64,000 bases of DNA, from assembly GCF_042453785.1 (NCBI RefSeq), contig NC_091664.1:2161001-2225000 (forward strand), given 5' to 3'. The notes under the pieces were generated by a model, which saw only the letters and a list, made by a program, of their open reading frames with translations, was not told where the DNA came from and did not search any database. The DNA is from Malus domestica. Taxonomy: Eukaryota > Streptophyta > Magnoliopsida > Rosales > Rosaceae. A program made the position numbers and the translations under genes. Shown piece after piece: positions 23,917 through 34,606 of the stretch (position 1 is the first letter of the stretch; every line of letters starts with the position of its first letter).

Positions 23917-25471
23917 TGTTTGGGATAAAATCTGAACTTTGGGCCAGAGAGAAAGTCGGCCCAAACCCAAGGCCCAGAGGAAAACTTAGGAGGCAGGAAA
24001 TAGGCTTTCGGCTGGGCACAAGTTACAAAGGCCACCTGCTTACCTACTCAAAGACCACAGGGGGTAGGCTATTCAGTCACTACATAGCCCAATAAAGTAC
24101 TTTATTGGTGGCATTCATGTAAAAAAGCTAGTGAGTCATCACCAAACCGCATTCGGGCACCGCTATTGCTACAGGAACCCAAGCTGAAGTCGTCTATAAA
24201 AGGAGGAAGAGAAGACAGAATTAAAGACACTCAAACAAACAAACAAAAGCCAAAACTCTGTTCAAGCCAGATTTGCCTTCAACGAAGCTGTAGTCAGCAC
24301 AAGCCTTCATCCCATTCGGGATAAACCTTCCCAAACCCCTGTAATAGCTCTGCTACCTTGTTCATGGTGGTATCGATTCATTTTGTATCCTCTTCTCCCC
24401 CGTCAACCCCTCTAAAAGCTTTCAGACCTCTGACAGAGCCACAAAGATAGATTTTGTAAGAAGTTCAGCCTTGGCCGATAAGGTTCAAACTTACCCGACT
24501 ATCTTTGCTCTGTCTTTGTCTTTTCTTTCTTTTAAAAGCACAATAACATGTTATATATTCCCAGTTATATACAAGTTATTTCTAGCAAAGTCTTAAGCCC
24601 GCGGGCATGTAATTTAAAGATCAGTAAAGTCCTTGGCCTCAAGGCATAAAAAAGAACTCTATGTGGACTCAACCCATCCACGACAATCCTTGATAAGCGA
24701 GAAGTCCGAAGTTACTTGGGGCGCAAGTAATCAATCTATTTCTCCGTTTTGTTGCTATTATATCTTGATTCGTAGAAAAGGCTTAAGCACGGAGTGAATT
24801 CTGATAGAAAGCCTCAAGGCCTACACCTAAGGCCCCACGAAGGCATCTATTTAGCTTCATTTCATGTTGCGGTCTAGTTGGTCCGAGTATAAGGATTAAC
24901 TCTGATGGGAAGCCTCAAGGCCTATACCTAAGGCCCTACAAAGGCACTCATTTGGGTTCGTCCTACCTCTTGGATTCAGATAATCAAAGGTATAATAGTG
25001 ATAAGACTCTGGCAACCATAAAAGACCAAATATGATACATCCAAGCGCTGGTTTAGGTTGACAGGAAGCCTCAAGGCCTATACCTAAGGCCCCACAAAGG
25101 CACCTGTTATATCTAACTTGGTTTCTCGGGCGTATACATATTCAATCAAAGCTTAACACCCATTCAACATCTGCCATACTAAAGATGGCAGTGGCACGCC
25201 TGAGCACGACAAAGTTAATCTTGATTGTGAGCCTTAAGGCCTACACCTAAGGCCCCACAAAGGCACCCTTTCAAATTAACTCTGTCCTTCTCTTTAAGAA
25301 CTGCCCGACGAGCCTTGCCCGAAGTGTGTCTTGCCCGACCAAGATCTGCCCGACAAAGGCTTGCCCGAGCGAGTCCGAGAAGAAAGCAGAAGTACGACAG
25401 ATACCCTCAACCGACGTCATTCTCCCAGGGGAGCTGTGTGCTCGTCCGCCAGGAGATTCCTGCGACGAACA
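23917..25471 (+). repeat. 5' LTR of the Tat-like element
   Basis: It runs TGTTTGGGATAAAATC...CCTGCGACGAACA. The core promoter tctataaaagg is at about 24195. Four copies of a semi-palindromic unit (gcctcaaggcctatacctaa + ggcc) lie at about 24820, 24914, 25066 and 25230. The last 200 bp are GCCCGA-rich. Confidence 0.92.
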
Positions 25472-25477
25472 TAGTTT

Positions 25478-25494
25478 TGGCACGCCCGGTGGGA
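25478..25494 (+). promoter_or_regulatory. Primer binding site
   Basis: TGGCACGCCCGGTGGGA begins six bases after the LTR end. It has the expected TGG start for pairing with a tRNA CCA end; I did not identify the tRNA. Confidence 0.75.
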
Positions 25495-25585
25495 TAAGAA
25501 ATAGCTACACTTCTAAGATCTTACATGTCCAAAAAAGAGAAGCTATAAACTTGCCAAAAAAGAAGCCAAGAAGGATCTTTTCCAG

Positions 25586-27463
25586 ATGACAGAACAATCA
25601 GAAAATCCTTTATCCCCATCCGGACAGGTGGTCTCAGGTAGTTCGACTGCATCTGAGAAATCACAGGGGGAAGGGATTAATGAAGAACTGCAAGCTACAA
25701 TGATCCAAGTGTTGAAAAGCATGGAAAGAATTTCCTTGGAGACTAAGGGAGAAGTAAGCAGACTCTGCATGCTTACAGGAAATCTACAAAGGAGGCTGGA
25801 TTTGGAGTTCTCTACTCCAAAGGGTGCTCAAGGAAGTGGAATGAGTCCAGTTGTTATAAGAAGTGAGCCAATCATTTCTTTGTTTCCACTACTAGAAGAA
25901 GAAAAGGATAGGGGAAAGAAGAAGGTGATACCTGAAGGAAGTCAAGCAGTGATGGAGTCAGCTTCAGAAAAGGAGTTTCCCAGCTTCCCATTATTATCAT
26001 TTAATAATAGGAGGCAGAGCGAACAAGAAAGAATGAAGTTTGGACTGCCAGCCACGGCTGGAGAAACTAGCGGGAAAGAAACAACCACTACTACGTCAGA
26101 TAAACCTCTACCTTATAAGCCACTCCCGATGGTCAACAAAGGTGGAGGATCTAACTGGAGAAAATCTGAAACCAGGAGGGAAGCAAACACGGGCAATGAC
26201 CGGAGTCCGAAGATTGAGTCAGCTATCCATGGCCAGAATGATAATTTAGCTACTCAGCAACTAAGAGAAGAATTGGCTGAGTTAAGAAGAACGGTGATTC
26301 AAAACGCCCAGCCTCGAGTTCGTCCAGTATTCAGGGTTACCTACCAGAAGCCATATCCTGAATATATCGATGAGTTAAATCCATTCCCTCTTAATTTCAA
26401 GATGCCCGCATTCCCGACTTTCACAAGGGAAGATAGCAGTGTGTCCTCCAGAGATCATATTTTCAAATTTTCTAATCATTGTGTGGCGTATGAGGACAAT
26501 CCAAACTACAAATTGAGGTTGTTTGGAAATTCACTAGCAGGATTGGCATCTCAATGGTATTCTCTATTACCCCCCAATTCCATTGCTAACTGGGGGCAAA
26601 TGGAGATGGCTTTCCATGAACAGTTCTACAGGATAGAGCCAGAGCTCACCATTAATGATCTGGTAGAAGTGAAACAATATGATCATGAGTCCACCGAAGA
26701 TTTTATGATGAGGTTCAGGAGGACAAGGATGAGATGTCAGTTCCCTGTCAACCAGGCACAGATCATATCCATTGCTCAAAGGGCTTTAAAATTACCTTTG
26801 AGAAAGAGGTTCTATGATGCACAGTTTAATGAGCTACAAGAGTTGGTGATTGCTGCTACTAAGTATGAGAGGCTGTTACAGGAGGAACAGCAGGTAAAAC
26901 ATACTTCCAAAACTCCTCCGTTCTACAAAAATAAAGCTACTATTCACCATGTAGAGGTAGGGGAAGCCGGACCCGAGTGCAAAGATGATCATGAGGAGAA
27001 GAGTATAGATGTGTGTGCTGCTGAGATGACCACACCCTTCAAGCCATTGACGATCAAAGGGTTAGTCCAACCAGTCAAGGACCAGAAGATCGTGATGAAT
27101 GATGGTGGGTTCGTACCCATGAAACCCCCAAAGTATCAAAGTTATTATTTCGATCTAACCAAGGCGCCAGAAATCTATGAAGAACTTGTGCGGGCAAGAG
27201 TCATTTTGCCCGACAGCACCAAAAAGATGCCCAAGCCCGAGGAACTCAGGGGGAAGAAGTATTGTAAGTTGCATTATACCTTCAACCACTCTATAGTCAA
27301 TTGTGTCCAGTTTAGGGACTGGGTACAGGATCTTATAGTGAAGGGGAAGTTACTACTCGATTCACCTCAGGCTAGTATGTTGGTGGATACTAACCCTTTC
27401 CCCGAAGCTCCTATTAGCATGATCGACCTCGTTTTCAAGGAATCGGGGTTATCAACAGAGTAA
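25586..27463 (+). CDS. Intact Gag polyprotein of the Tat-like element
   Basis: An uninterrupted 625-residue frame opens 92 bp after the primer site. The first 220 residues are charged and low-complexity. The conserved gag core spans about residues 255-440: FPLNFKMPAFPTFTRED, then LFGNSLAGLASQWYSLLPPN, MEMAFHEQFYR and DFMMRFRRTRMRCQF. It would form the cytoplasmic virus-like particle. A C-x2-H...H-x4-C cluster near residue 555 (KKYCKLHYTFNHSIVNC) may bind zinc. The frame stops before any protease. The absence of lesions over 1.9 kb fits recent amplification. ATG at 25586 is the first in frame. Confidence 0.9.
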   Translation: MTEQSENPLSPSGQVVSGSSTASEKSQGEGINEELQATMIQVLKSMERISLETKGEVSRLCMLTGNLQRRLDLEFSTPKGAQGSGMSPVVIRSEPIISLFPLLEEEKDRGKKKVIPEGSQAVMESASEKEFPSFPLLSFNNRRQSEQERMKFGLPATAGETSGKETTTTTSDKPLPYKPLPMVNKGGGSNWRKSETRREANTGNDRSPKIESAIHGQNDNLATQQLREELAELRRTVIQNAQPRVRPVFRVTYQKPYPEYIDELNPFPLNFKMPAFPTFTREDSSVSSRDHIFKFSNHCVAYEDNPNYKLRLFGNSLAGLASQWYSLLPPNSIANWGQMEMAFHEQFYRIEPELTINDLVEVKQYDHESTEDFMMRFRRTRMRCQFPVNQAQIISIAQRALKLPLRKRFYDAQFNELQELVIAATKYERLLQEEQQVKHTSKTPPFYKNKATIHHVEVGEAGPECKDDHEEKSIDVCAAEMTTPFKPLTIKGLVQPVKDQKIVMNDGGFVPMKPPKYQSYYFDLTKAPEIYEELVRARVILPDSTKKMPKPEELRGKKYCKLHYTFNHSIVNCVQFRDWVQDLIVKGKLLLDSPQASMLVDTNPFPEAPISMIDLVFKESGLSTE

Positions 27464-27634
27464 AATGCCATTGAAAGGACCCGGGAGCAGGGGCTAAGAT
27501 TGCCAACAATAAAGATGGAGGAGAAAAGCAGGTAGGCAAGGGGGCATAGAGTTGCCTGAGGCCTATCCAAATGGAGCAGAACAAGAGGAATGTTACATAT
27601 CCATTCTAAAACAAAAAGAGATTACAAAGTAATT
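27464..27634. other. Spacer between gag and the convergent antisense gene
   Basis: Only about 170 bp separate the gag stop from the stop of the antisense PMD gene, so the two genes converge. No polymerase remnant is present here, where a protease would normally begin. Confidence 0.6.
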
Positions 27635-30600
27635 CTATTCCAAAAACTTTACATCTTCACATAAGGTGATTATTCTAGAATGGTATGTTCGCATGATGGT
27701 AAAAATTCTATTTGGTTCAGCCAAGACAGTATGGCTGTTTACAAGTTCAGACTTGGTTTGCTCTAACTCTGAAGTCGCTTTTTCCACCCCTTCGATCTGT
27801 TGCTCAAGGTTATCCAGAAGAGTTGTTTGCTCCGCCTTAAGGATCATCAGTTGTCTCTCCAACTTCTGAATTTCAGAAGAAACAACTTCAATCCGTTCTT
27901 TGGTCTGCATACTCTCTTCCATCAGCCGACTAACTTGGGTAGAGGAGCTCGATTCTCTCTCTATGAAGCATTTTGCCCGGTTAGCCAGCCGGTCTGCTCT
28001 CTGATGTTGCTCCCTGAGGGCCCTCAAGTTTTCAAAGAAAGAAAGGAAAGAATCATACTGAGGCTTAGATAAGCGATCGTTTTTAAAGAACTCAGTAATG
28101 ACTCTCTCGAGGTCACAGAGAGCCTTGAGGCTAAATGATGCAGTGAATTCTTTCTTTGCCCATGTTTGAAAGATTTGTTGCTGCTCCGAAGACATAGATT
28201 TTGTTGAAGCCTGCTTTGAAGACTTCAACCGCGTCTCAAGTCGCCCGAGTGCTTCGAAGAGTTTGGGCAACTTGGCAGGATCAGAGGAGGAAGGAGAAGG
28301 GTCCGGCATAACAGTTTCTTCTGGTGAGATAATGCATATGGAAGGGGCAATTTCTGTTTGTTCAATCGGTTCATCTCTAGACAGGGAGGTGTCAACATCT
28401 CCAGAGGAAGAAGGAGGTTGAAAGCACCTTGGGTTACGGGCCATTGGAGGAGGGGAAGTTTCTTTTGGGGAAGCTCGCTACAAAACTTCAGGATCAGGAC
28501 AAGATGAACTATACACAAGTCAAAACAAAAGAGGCTTTGGAGAGAAGAAAGTTACCTGACTTAACCCCGGGGTTTCACCAGAGAATGCACTAACTCCTTG
28601 TCGAGGTGAAGATTTTTCACCACCAGCGACAGATGGGAAAGTTGTGCCTGAACCTGTGCCTACATCCTGGTTGTATCTAAAGAAAGTAGTGATGATCAGC
28701 AAAAGGTCACCAGAGGAAGAAACAAGAAGAAAATATTCCAGCACCTGAGGTTGATCTTGAGGAGAAGGAGGTTCATCGACCGTCTGGCGAGTAAGCGCTT
28801 GCGAAATAGTTGTGTCTAAAGCTACAGGGATCTCAGGAACTATGGGTTCTTTATCCAAGGCCACTGACGGGGAAAGGGGTTCATATCCCGAAGATGGCTG
28901 CAAAGAACATGGATATGAGTTACTTGGGTAGCAATGTGCAAAGTTGAAATGAAAAGAAAGAGTAACTCACCAAAGTATCATCCTCATCCACAAAATGCAA
29001 CATGATTCCTGTGGAAGGATCAAATTGAGAAGAAGGGGTTGCATCTAGGGCAGGTTGCGAAGAAAGACTTTCTTTCCTTGTAGCCTAAAGCCAAATTATT
29101 CAAAATTCAGAAAGGTTTGAAAATAAGAAAGTATAAAGATAGAAGTCATACCTCTTTAAGCGTAGCAGCCCTTCGTGATTCCTTCTTAGAAGCAAGGGTT
29201 GACCTTTTAGAAGCTTGAGGTCCTGTTGAGTGATAAAGGGATAATCAGATAAGGAAGAAAGGTAGCCATTTGATCCAGAAGAGGAGAGACTCACTGGAAG
29301 ATTGTTCTGTCTCTTTACCCGCTTTAGAAACGGGAGCAGATGGGGCTGCTGGTTTAGGAGGCACGGTGACTCTTGCCCGCTTACTCTTTCGGGTAAGAAT
29401 TGGTCGTGTGGTTGCTGAAGGAAGTGCCGGATCAGAGATTGTGGTTTTAGTTATGGCCACCCTCTTTCGTTTAGATGCTTTGGTCGTATCTTTGGCTATT
29501 CCTTTAATTGTTTCTTCAGCTCCTGAATCCCCAAGAGATTCTGAGACGTCTGTCCCTTCCCTGGCTTCCCGCCTTTCAGCTTCTGCTGCAGCACCATGAA
29601 GAACTGCGGCATCAGCAGAATCATTCTCTGATTCGATGGCTTCGGATTCAGTATCAACTGAAGCTGCAGAAACAGGTAAGAGTGAGGAAAGTAAACAACA
29701 AGGAAAGCAAAATTGGATGGGAAGAAAGTCACCTATTAGGAGTAATCGGTTTTTCTCTTGGATCATATCTTTCCAATTTGCAAGCTCGCCCGAGCTAAGA
29801 TATGATTTAAGAGAAAGCTGGCTGAAAATACGATCGTGGTTCACTTTCAAATCTCCTCCGTATTTTCTAGTCCACCTTTCCTCCCACCAAGAAGAAAACA
29901 GCGAGGTACATTCGAAATTAAGAACAACGGAATGTCGGGCTGCTTGGCTCATCACGTCCAAACTACGGCGGGCAGCTCAAAATATTGCTTCAGAAGGAGT
30001 CTGTAACCGAAATGAAGTGCCACAATGGATGGAGTCGAAGAATGGGACAGGTATGGATTGCCTAAATCCTAACTGCCTGCTGCAGAAGTTAGGATGATAC
30101 ACCTCCAAGCCTCGATCATACCGATTTCCCCGGACCCCCCAGGCCAAGTCTCTTGGCTGAATACAGCTGATAAACTTTTCCCTGCAGAAGGGAGCAGCAT
30201 CCTCACCAGGGGCATCTTGGAAGGCTTGGTCAGAAAACCAAGGATATCTCCTCAAGACCGATGCACCCCATTCCAAGTCTGACCGAGTCCTGCAGACTCG
30301 GAAAAAGTAGAAGCATGCAAAGGTGGAATGATCTACAGGAGGAGCTTCAGCCATGATTCGGGCAGGAGCCACACCCTCTGGAAACTCTAGATTGATAGCC
30401 CGAAATTCTGGAAAATACCATTGTAGCCAAATCTGTATCATCCAGATGGGGCCGTTCAAATTGGTCTCAAAGGGCTCATCCCGGGTCATGTCAAAAAGAA
30501 GGTGATAGAGATGGGAGAGAAGGAATGGACATGTGGCAACGTCATCAAAATTGTGAAGAACCTCTACCAAGGGGATCCATTCTACCCGTACCCCCTTGGA

Positions 30601-31377
30601 TTTGTTGGGGAAGACGTGCTTGTTAAGCCAGTAAAGAAGAAAGTACATATGCTCTTGATCTTTGTCGGCTTGAGGAGAGCCTGCCCCGAAGTTCTTCTTG
30701 ACAAAAGGGATGAATCCTTTAAAGGAGGTCCCATAACTTTTGAAAGTAACTGAGTTATAGCTAAGAGGAAGGAAGTAGGTGGAAGAACTTGAGCCCCCGG
30801 TGGTAGAGGATGGAATCCAATCTTGAGTAACATCTATCACCCTGCCCGATGGCCTCAACCCGAAGACTTGGGCCATATCAAGAATGGTGGGAGACATGGG
30901 ACCCATACGGAAATCGAAGGTGTTTGTGCCCGTATTCCAAAAGAGGAGGGCAGAAGCAAGCAATTCGGGCTTAGGGGTAATTGAAATCTTCGAAAGCATA
31001 ATCAGTTCGTAGATGCCGTTACTCATCCATTTCTGCTTAAAGGAAGGTTCCAATTCGTCAATCCACTGGGCCCAGGCAAGATCATTCATCAAGGGAAAGC
31101 CTCGACGATGAAAAGACCACTTAGATGAAGAAATGCCCGAGTCGGCCAAATAAGGATTTGGGGTAAACCAGTTTCCCCTAGGCATATTACTTTCTACTAC
31201 TGAGGGAACCCGAGAAATCCAGGCAGGACCCAAAGATTGAACCCCATGCATCTCAAAGAAGAGTTCAGAATGCAGACCTGCCCGCGGACGATGCAGCCCG
31301 TTGAGCAGACGGCGTAGAGTGGCAATTCCTTCACCAGACTCGTAGGATGGTAGGGTTTGGCCGGATCCTGAGGCCAT
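27635..31377 (-). CDS. Element-borne plant mobile domain (PMD) gene, seven exons, one nonsense codon
   Basis: Antisense to the retrotransposon. Exons on the minus strand: 31377-29733, 29663-29295, 29222-29152, 29084-28971, 28897-28745, 28666-28556, 28477-27635. Every intron is short and GT-AG, phases agree throughout, and the sum is 3306 nt (1102 codons including stop). Exon 1 encodes the PMD (about residues 60-450, with FRMGPMSPTILDMAQVFGL at 156-174), the domain shared by MAIN/MAIL proteins and element-borne relatives. Exons 2-6 encode a Ser/Pro/Lys-rich linker with basic clusters (KRKRVAITK, RKSKRAR) that could be nuclear signals. Exon 7 encodes a long coiled coil (about 200 residues). One in-frame TGA at 29977-29979 (codon 467) stands where the context suggests Trp. 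Otherwise no frameshift is needed. The molecular role of element-borne PMDs is unknown. Splicing is predicted, not shown. Confidence 0.82.
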
Positions 31378-31609
31378 TTAATGAAGGCCGTGGGGAAGAA
31401 AAACAAGGAGAACGGTAAAGATGCAACCTCGTCGGACAACGAGAAAGAAATGATGGAAGAATTGGGAAGTTTTGTTGTATCAGAGAAGGTTTTCTTTTTA
31501 CGAAACACAGAGAACAGAGAAGTTCACTCACAAGGGTTCTAAGAGTTCTAAGGGTTTAAAGCAGGGGTCTCTTTCAATTAATATTGGCGCCTGGGATCCC
31601 AACCTTAAC

Positions 31610-31627
31610 ATCAATTGAAGGGGGCAC
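31610..31627 (+). promoter_or_regulatory. Polypurine tract
   Basis: aattgaagggggcac lies immediately before the 3' LTR, the normal place for plus-strand DNA priming. Confidence 0.75.
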
Positions 31628-33167
31628 TGTTTGGGATAAAATCTGAACTTTGGGCCAGAGAGAAAGTCGGCCCAAACCCAAGGCCCAGAGGAAAACTTAG
31701 GAGGCAGGAAATAGGCTTTCGGCTGGGCACAAGTTACAAAGGCCACCTGCTTACCTACTCAAAGACCACAGGGGGTAGGCTATTCAGTCACTACATAGCC
31801 CAATAAAGTACTTTATTGGTGGCATTCATGTAAAAAAGCTAGTGAGTCATCACCAAACCGCATTCGGGCACCGCTATTGCTACAGGAACCCAAGCTGAAG
31901 TCGTCTATAAAAGGAGGAAGAGAAGACAGAATTAAAGACACTCAAACAAACAAACAAAAGCCAAAACTCTGTTCAAGCCAGATTTGCCTTCAACGAAGCT
32001 GTAGTCAGCACAAGCCTTCATCCCATTCGGGATAAACCTTCCCAAACCCCTGTAATAGCTCTGCTACCTTGTTCATGGTGGTATCGATTCATTTTGTATC
32101 CTCTTCTCCCCCGTCAACCCCTCTAAAAGCTTTCAGACCTCTGACAGAGCCACAAAGATAGATTTTGTAAGAAGTTCAGCCTTGGCCGATAAGGTTCAAA
32201 CTTACCCGACTATCTTTGCTCTGTCTTTGTCTTTTCTTTCTTTTAAAAGCACAATAACATGTTATATATTCCCAGTTATATACAAGTTATTTCTAGCAAA
32301 GTCTTAAGCCCGCGGGCATGTAATTTAAAGATCAGTAAAGTCCTTGGCCTCAAGGCATAAAAAAGAACTCTATGTGGACTCAACCCATCCACGACAATCC
32401 TTGATAAGCGAGAAGTCCGAAGTTACTTGGGGCGCAAGTAATCAATCTATTTCTCCGTTTTGTTGCTATTATATCTTGATTCGTAGAAAAGGCTTAAGCA
32501 CGGAGTGAATTCTGATAGAAAGCCTCAAGGCTTACACCTAAGGCCCCACGAAGGCATCTATTTAGCTTCATTTCATGTTGCGGTCTAGTTGGTCCGAGTA
32601 TAAGGATTAACTCTGATGGGAAGCCTCAAGGCCTATACCTAAGGCCCTACAAAGGCACTCATTTGGGTTCGTCCTACCTCTTGGATTCAGATAATCAAAG
32701 GTATAATAGTGATAAGACTCTGGCAACCATAAAAGACCAAATATGATACATCCAAGCGCTGGTTTAGGTTGACAGGAAGCCTCAAGGCCTATACCTAAGG
32801 CCCCACAAAGGCACCTGTTATATCTAACTTGGTTTCTCGGGCGTATACATATTCAATCAAAGCTTAACACCCATTCAACATCTGTCATACTAAAGATGGC
32901 AGTGGCACGCCTGAGCACGACAAAGTTAATCTTGATTGTGAGCCTTAAGGCCTACACCTAAGGCCCCACAAAGGCACCCTTTCAAATTAACTCTGTCCTT
33001 CTCTTTAAGAACTGCCCGACGAGCCTTGCCCGAAGTGTGTCTTGCCCGACAAAGGCTTGCCCGAGCGAGTCCGAGAAGAAAGCAGAAGTACGACAGATAC
33101 CCTCAACCGACGCCATTCTCCCAGGGGAGCTGTGTGCTCGTCCGCCAGGAGATTCCTGCGATGAACA
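31628..33167 (+). repeat. 3' LTR of the Tat-like element
   Basis: Same content as the 5' LTR (TATA at about 31905, four semi-palindromic units), but it lacks about 18 bp in the GCCCGA-rich end near 33046. It ends ATGAACA, followed by GGTGG. Because the antisense PMD gene starts about 250 bp upstream of this LTR, its promoter would lie in or next to it. Confidence 0.92.
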
Positions 33168-33172
33168 GGTGG

Positions 33173-33894
33173 ATGTAGTGGTTACAGATATTGCAAAACA
33201 TGATGATCTAGTTATTGAATAGGTTTCCCAAGTCGGCCCTCTTAGTGATGATGGGCATTAACAACGTTAGGATATGTTGGGTAAATGGATGTTGGTACTC
33301 ATATTAGTGACATATTATTTAGTTTCTAAATTTATTTAGAAAATATGACCTACCTAGCATTATCCTTTACAAAATTGGGTATCTCAAAACCTGAAAATAG
33401 AAAGAATCCCGTAACTAATTTATATAATCATTTAAAGTCAGAAGAAAGCACATGGGAATTATCTTTTATTTTTTACTATAGGAGCGCTATCCCACCACAC
33501 ATTAACGACATATTAATTTCTCTTTTTGAGCAGCCTCGTTATTGCATAGGAGGTATCGTACTTTTGACCCCATGTTAAACAATACGTCAAAGCATAGTTG
33601 ATGATCACAGGAAATGCATCGTGGGAGTTTGAACTCGAATTGCGGATTCCAACTCATTGTTCGCTTTCTGCTAGACCAACATTTCTCTGTAAGTGATTAT
33701 GGCTATAATAAACATCTACTTCACTACGGTCTTATATAGTATATAATGTATAGTGGAATACCTCATGTATTCAAACAATAGACATATTGAAATACGTATA
33801 AGCATTCTTGCTGACACAACTTTGACCTTGGCCCAAATGGAGTTAAATCACTTTCCACAAAACAAAATGAAAACCAAACATTTCAAAACGGGAT
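33173..33894. other. Intergenic, no recognised gene
   Basis: AT-rich flank without element borders or coding signal. Short open stretches at 33345-33578 and 33753-33959 resemble no family and are not called. Confidence 0.5.
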
Positions 33895-33897
33895 TTA

Positions 33898-34386
33898 GAA
33901 TTAGTTTGGGATTGTGGTGCTTTAAAAAAAAAAATTTATTAAAAACTGTGAAACATTAAATGTGTTTGGTAAAATAAAAAATGTGTTTTTTTTAACTGCT
34001 ATTAATGAAAGTAAAAAAGTATAGAAAATCAGAAGCAAGTCTACCATACTTCTAAAAAAATGATTTTTTAAAGCATAGTAATTAATGCTCATTTAATGAA
34101 CTTTTCAAATAACAAGTATACCCCCACATGTTTAATAAAATTACAATATTTTCCTCTACATTTTGTCTCTAACAATTATTATATCGGATTAAATACTATA
34201 TCATTTTTTAGTCATTTAACATATTCAAAGTAATTTATATAAAAATTTACTAAACAATCAGACACTGCTTACTTTTACAAAAAAAATGTTTACTAAATAC
34301 TTAATAACTTTATTTTACAGCTGTTTATTCTCATAGCATAACATAAACAATTTTTTTTTAAAAACATGACAATACCAAATCAGCCC
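33898..34386. mobile_element. PIF/Harbinger-type MITE
   Basis: It is flanked by TTA on both sides (33895-33897 and 34387-34389). The ends pair imperfectly: GAATTAGTTTGGGATTGTGG against the complement GGGCTGATTTGGTATTGTCA. A 3-bp TTA/TAA duplication and a G-rich GTTTGG terminus fit Tourist-like elements. It ends about 220 bp upstream of the next gene's ATG. Confidence 0.75.
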
Positions 34387-34522
34387 TTAATTTCCAAAAA
34401 AAAATTTAATTAAAACTTAATCAAAACGTATTTAATCCCATAGCTCCGCATTCCCGCCAAAAATAACCCAACCCCTTACTTTCCCGTCATCATCCACCAT
34501 CCTCTCGCACCTTTTTGCCGCC

Positions 34523-34531
34523 ATATATATC
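34523..34531 (+). promoter_or_regulatory. Candidate TATA box of the 34607 gene
   Basis: catatatatc lies about 80 bp before the ATG, followed by a CT-rich tract (34561-34583) typical of plant leaders. Confidence 0.5.
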
Positions 34532-34606
34532 TTTTTCCATCTCTCCTTCGCTAAACTCTCTTCCCTTCTCTCTCTCTCTCTCTTATTCCTACAGTCTGAA
34601 GCGGCC

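Larger units (their letters stand above)
23917..33167 (+). mobile_element. Tat-like Ty3/Gypsy element with gag and an antisense PMD gene, no pol
   Basis: The LTRs are 23917-25471 and 31628-33167, nearly identical apart from a handful of substitutions and one indel of about 18 bp. The target duplication GGTGG is perfect (23912-23916 and 33168-33172). Order on the plus strand: 5' LTR, primer site, gag (25586-27463), a region holding a seven-exon gene in the opposite direction (31377-27635), polypurine tract, 3' LTR. No protease, RT, RNase H or integrase was found in any frame, so it must use enzymes supplied by another element. Antisense ORFs with a plant mobile domain are known from some Tat-group Gypsy elements. 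Confidence 0.92.

Noticed and set aside
29270..30097. Plus-strand open frames of 96-153 codons
   Set aside because: They are shadows of the antisense PMD gene; the minus strand has the domain, splice sites and consistent phases.
23820..33222. A host gene exon split by the Tat-like element
   Set aside because: Open stretches on both sides look protein-like, but after removing one duplication they are in different frames and match no family known to me.
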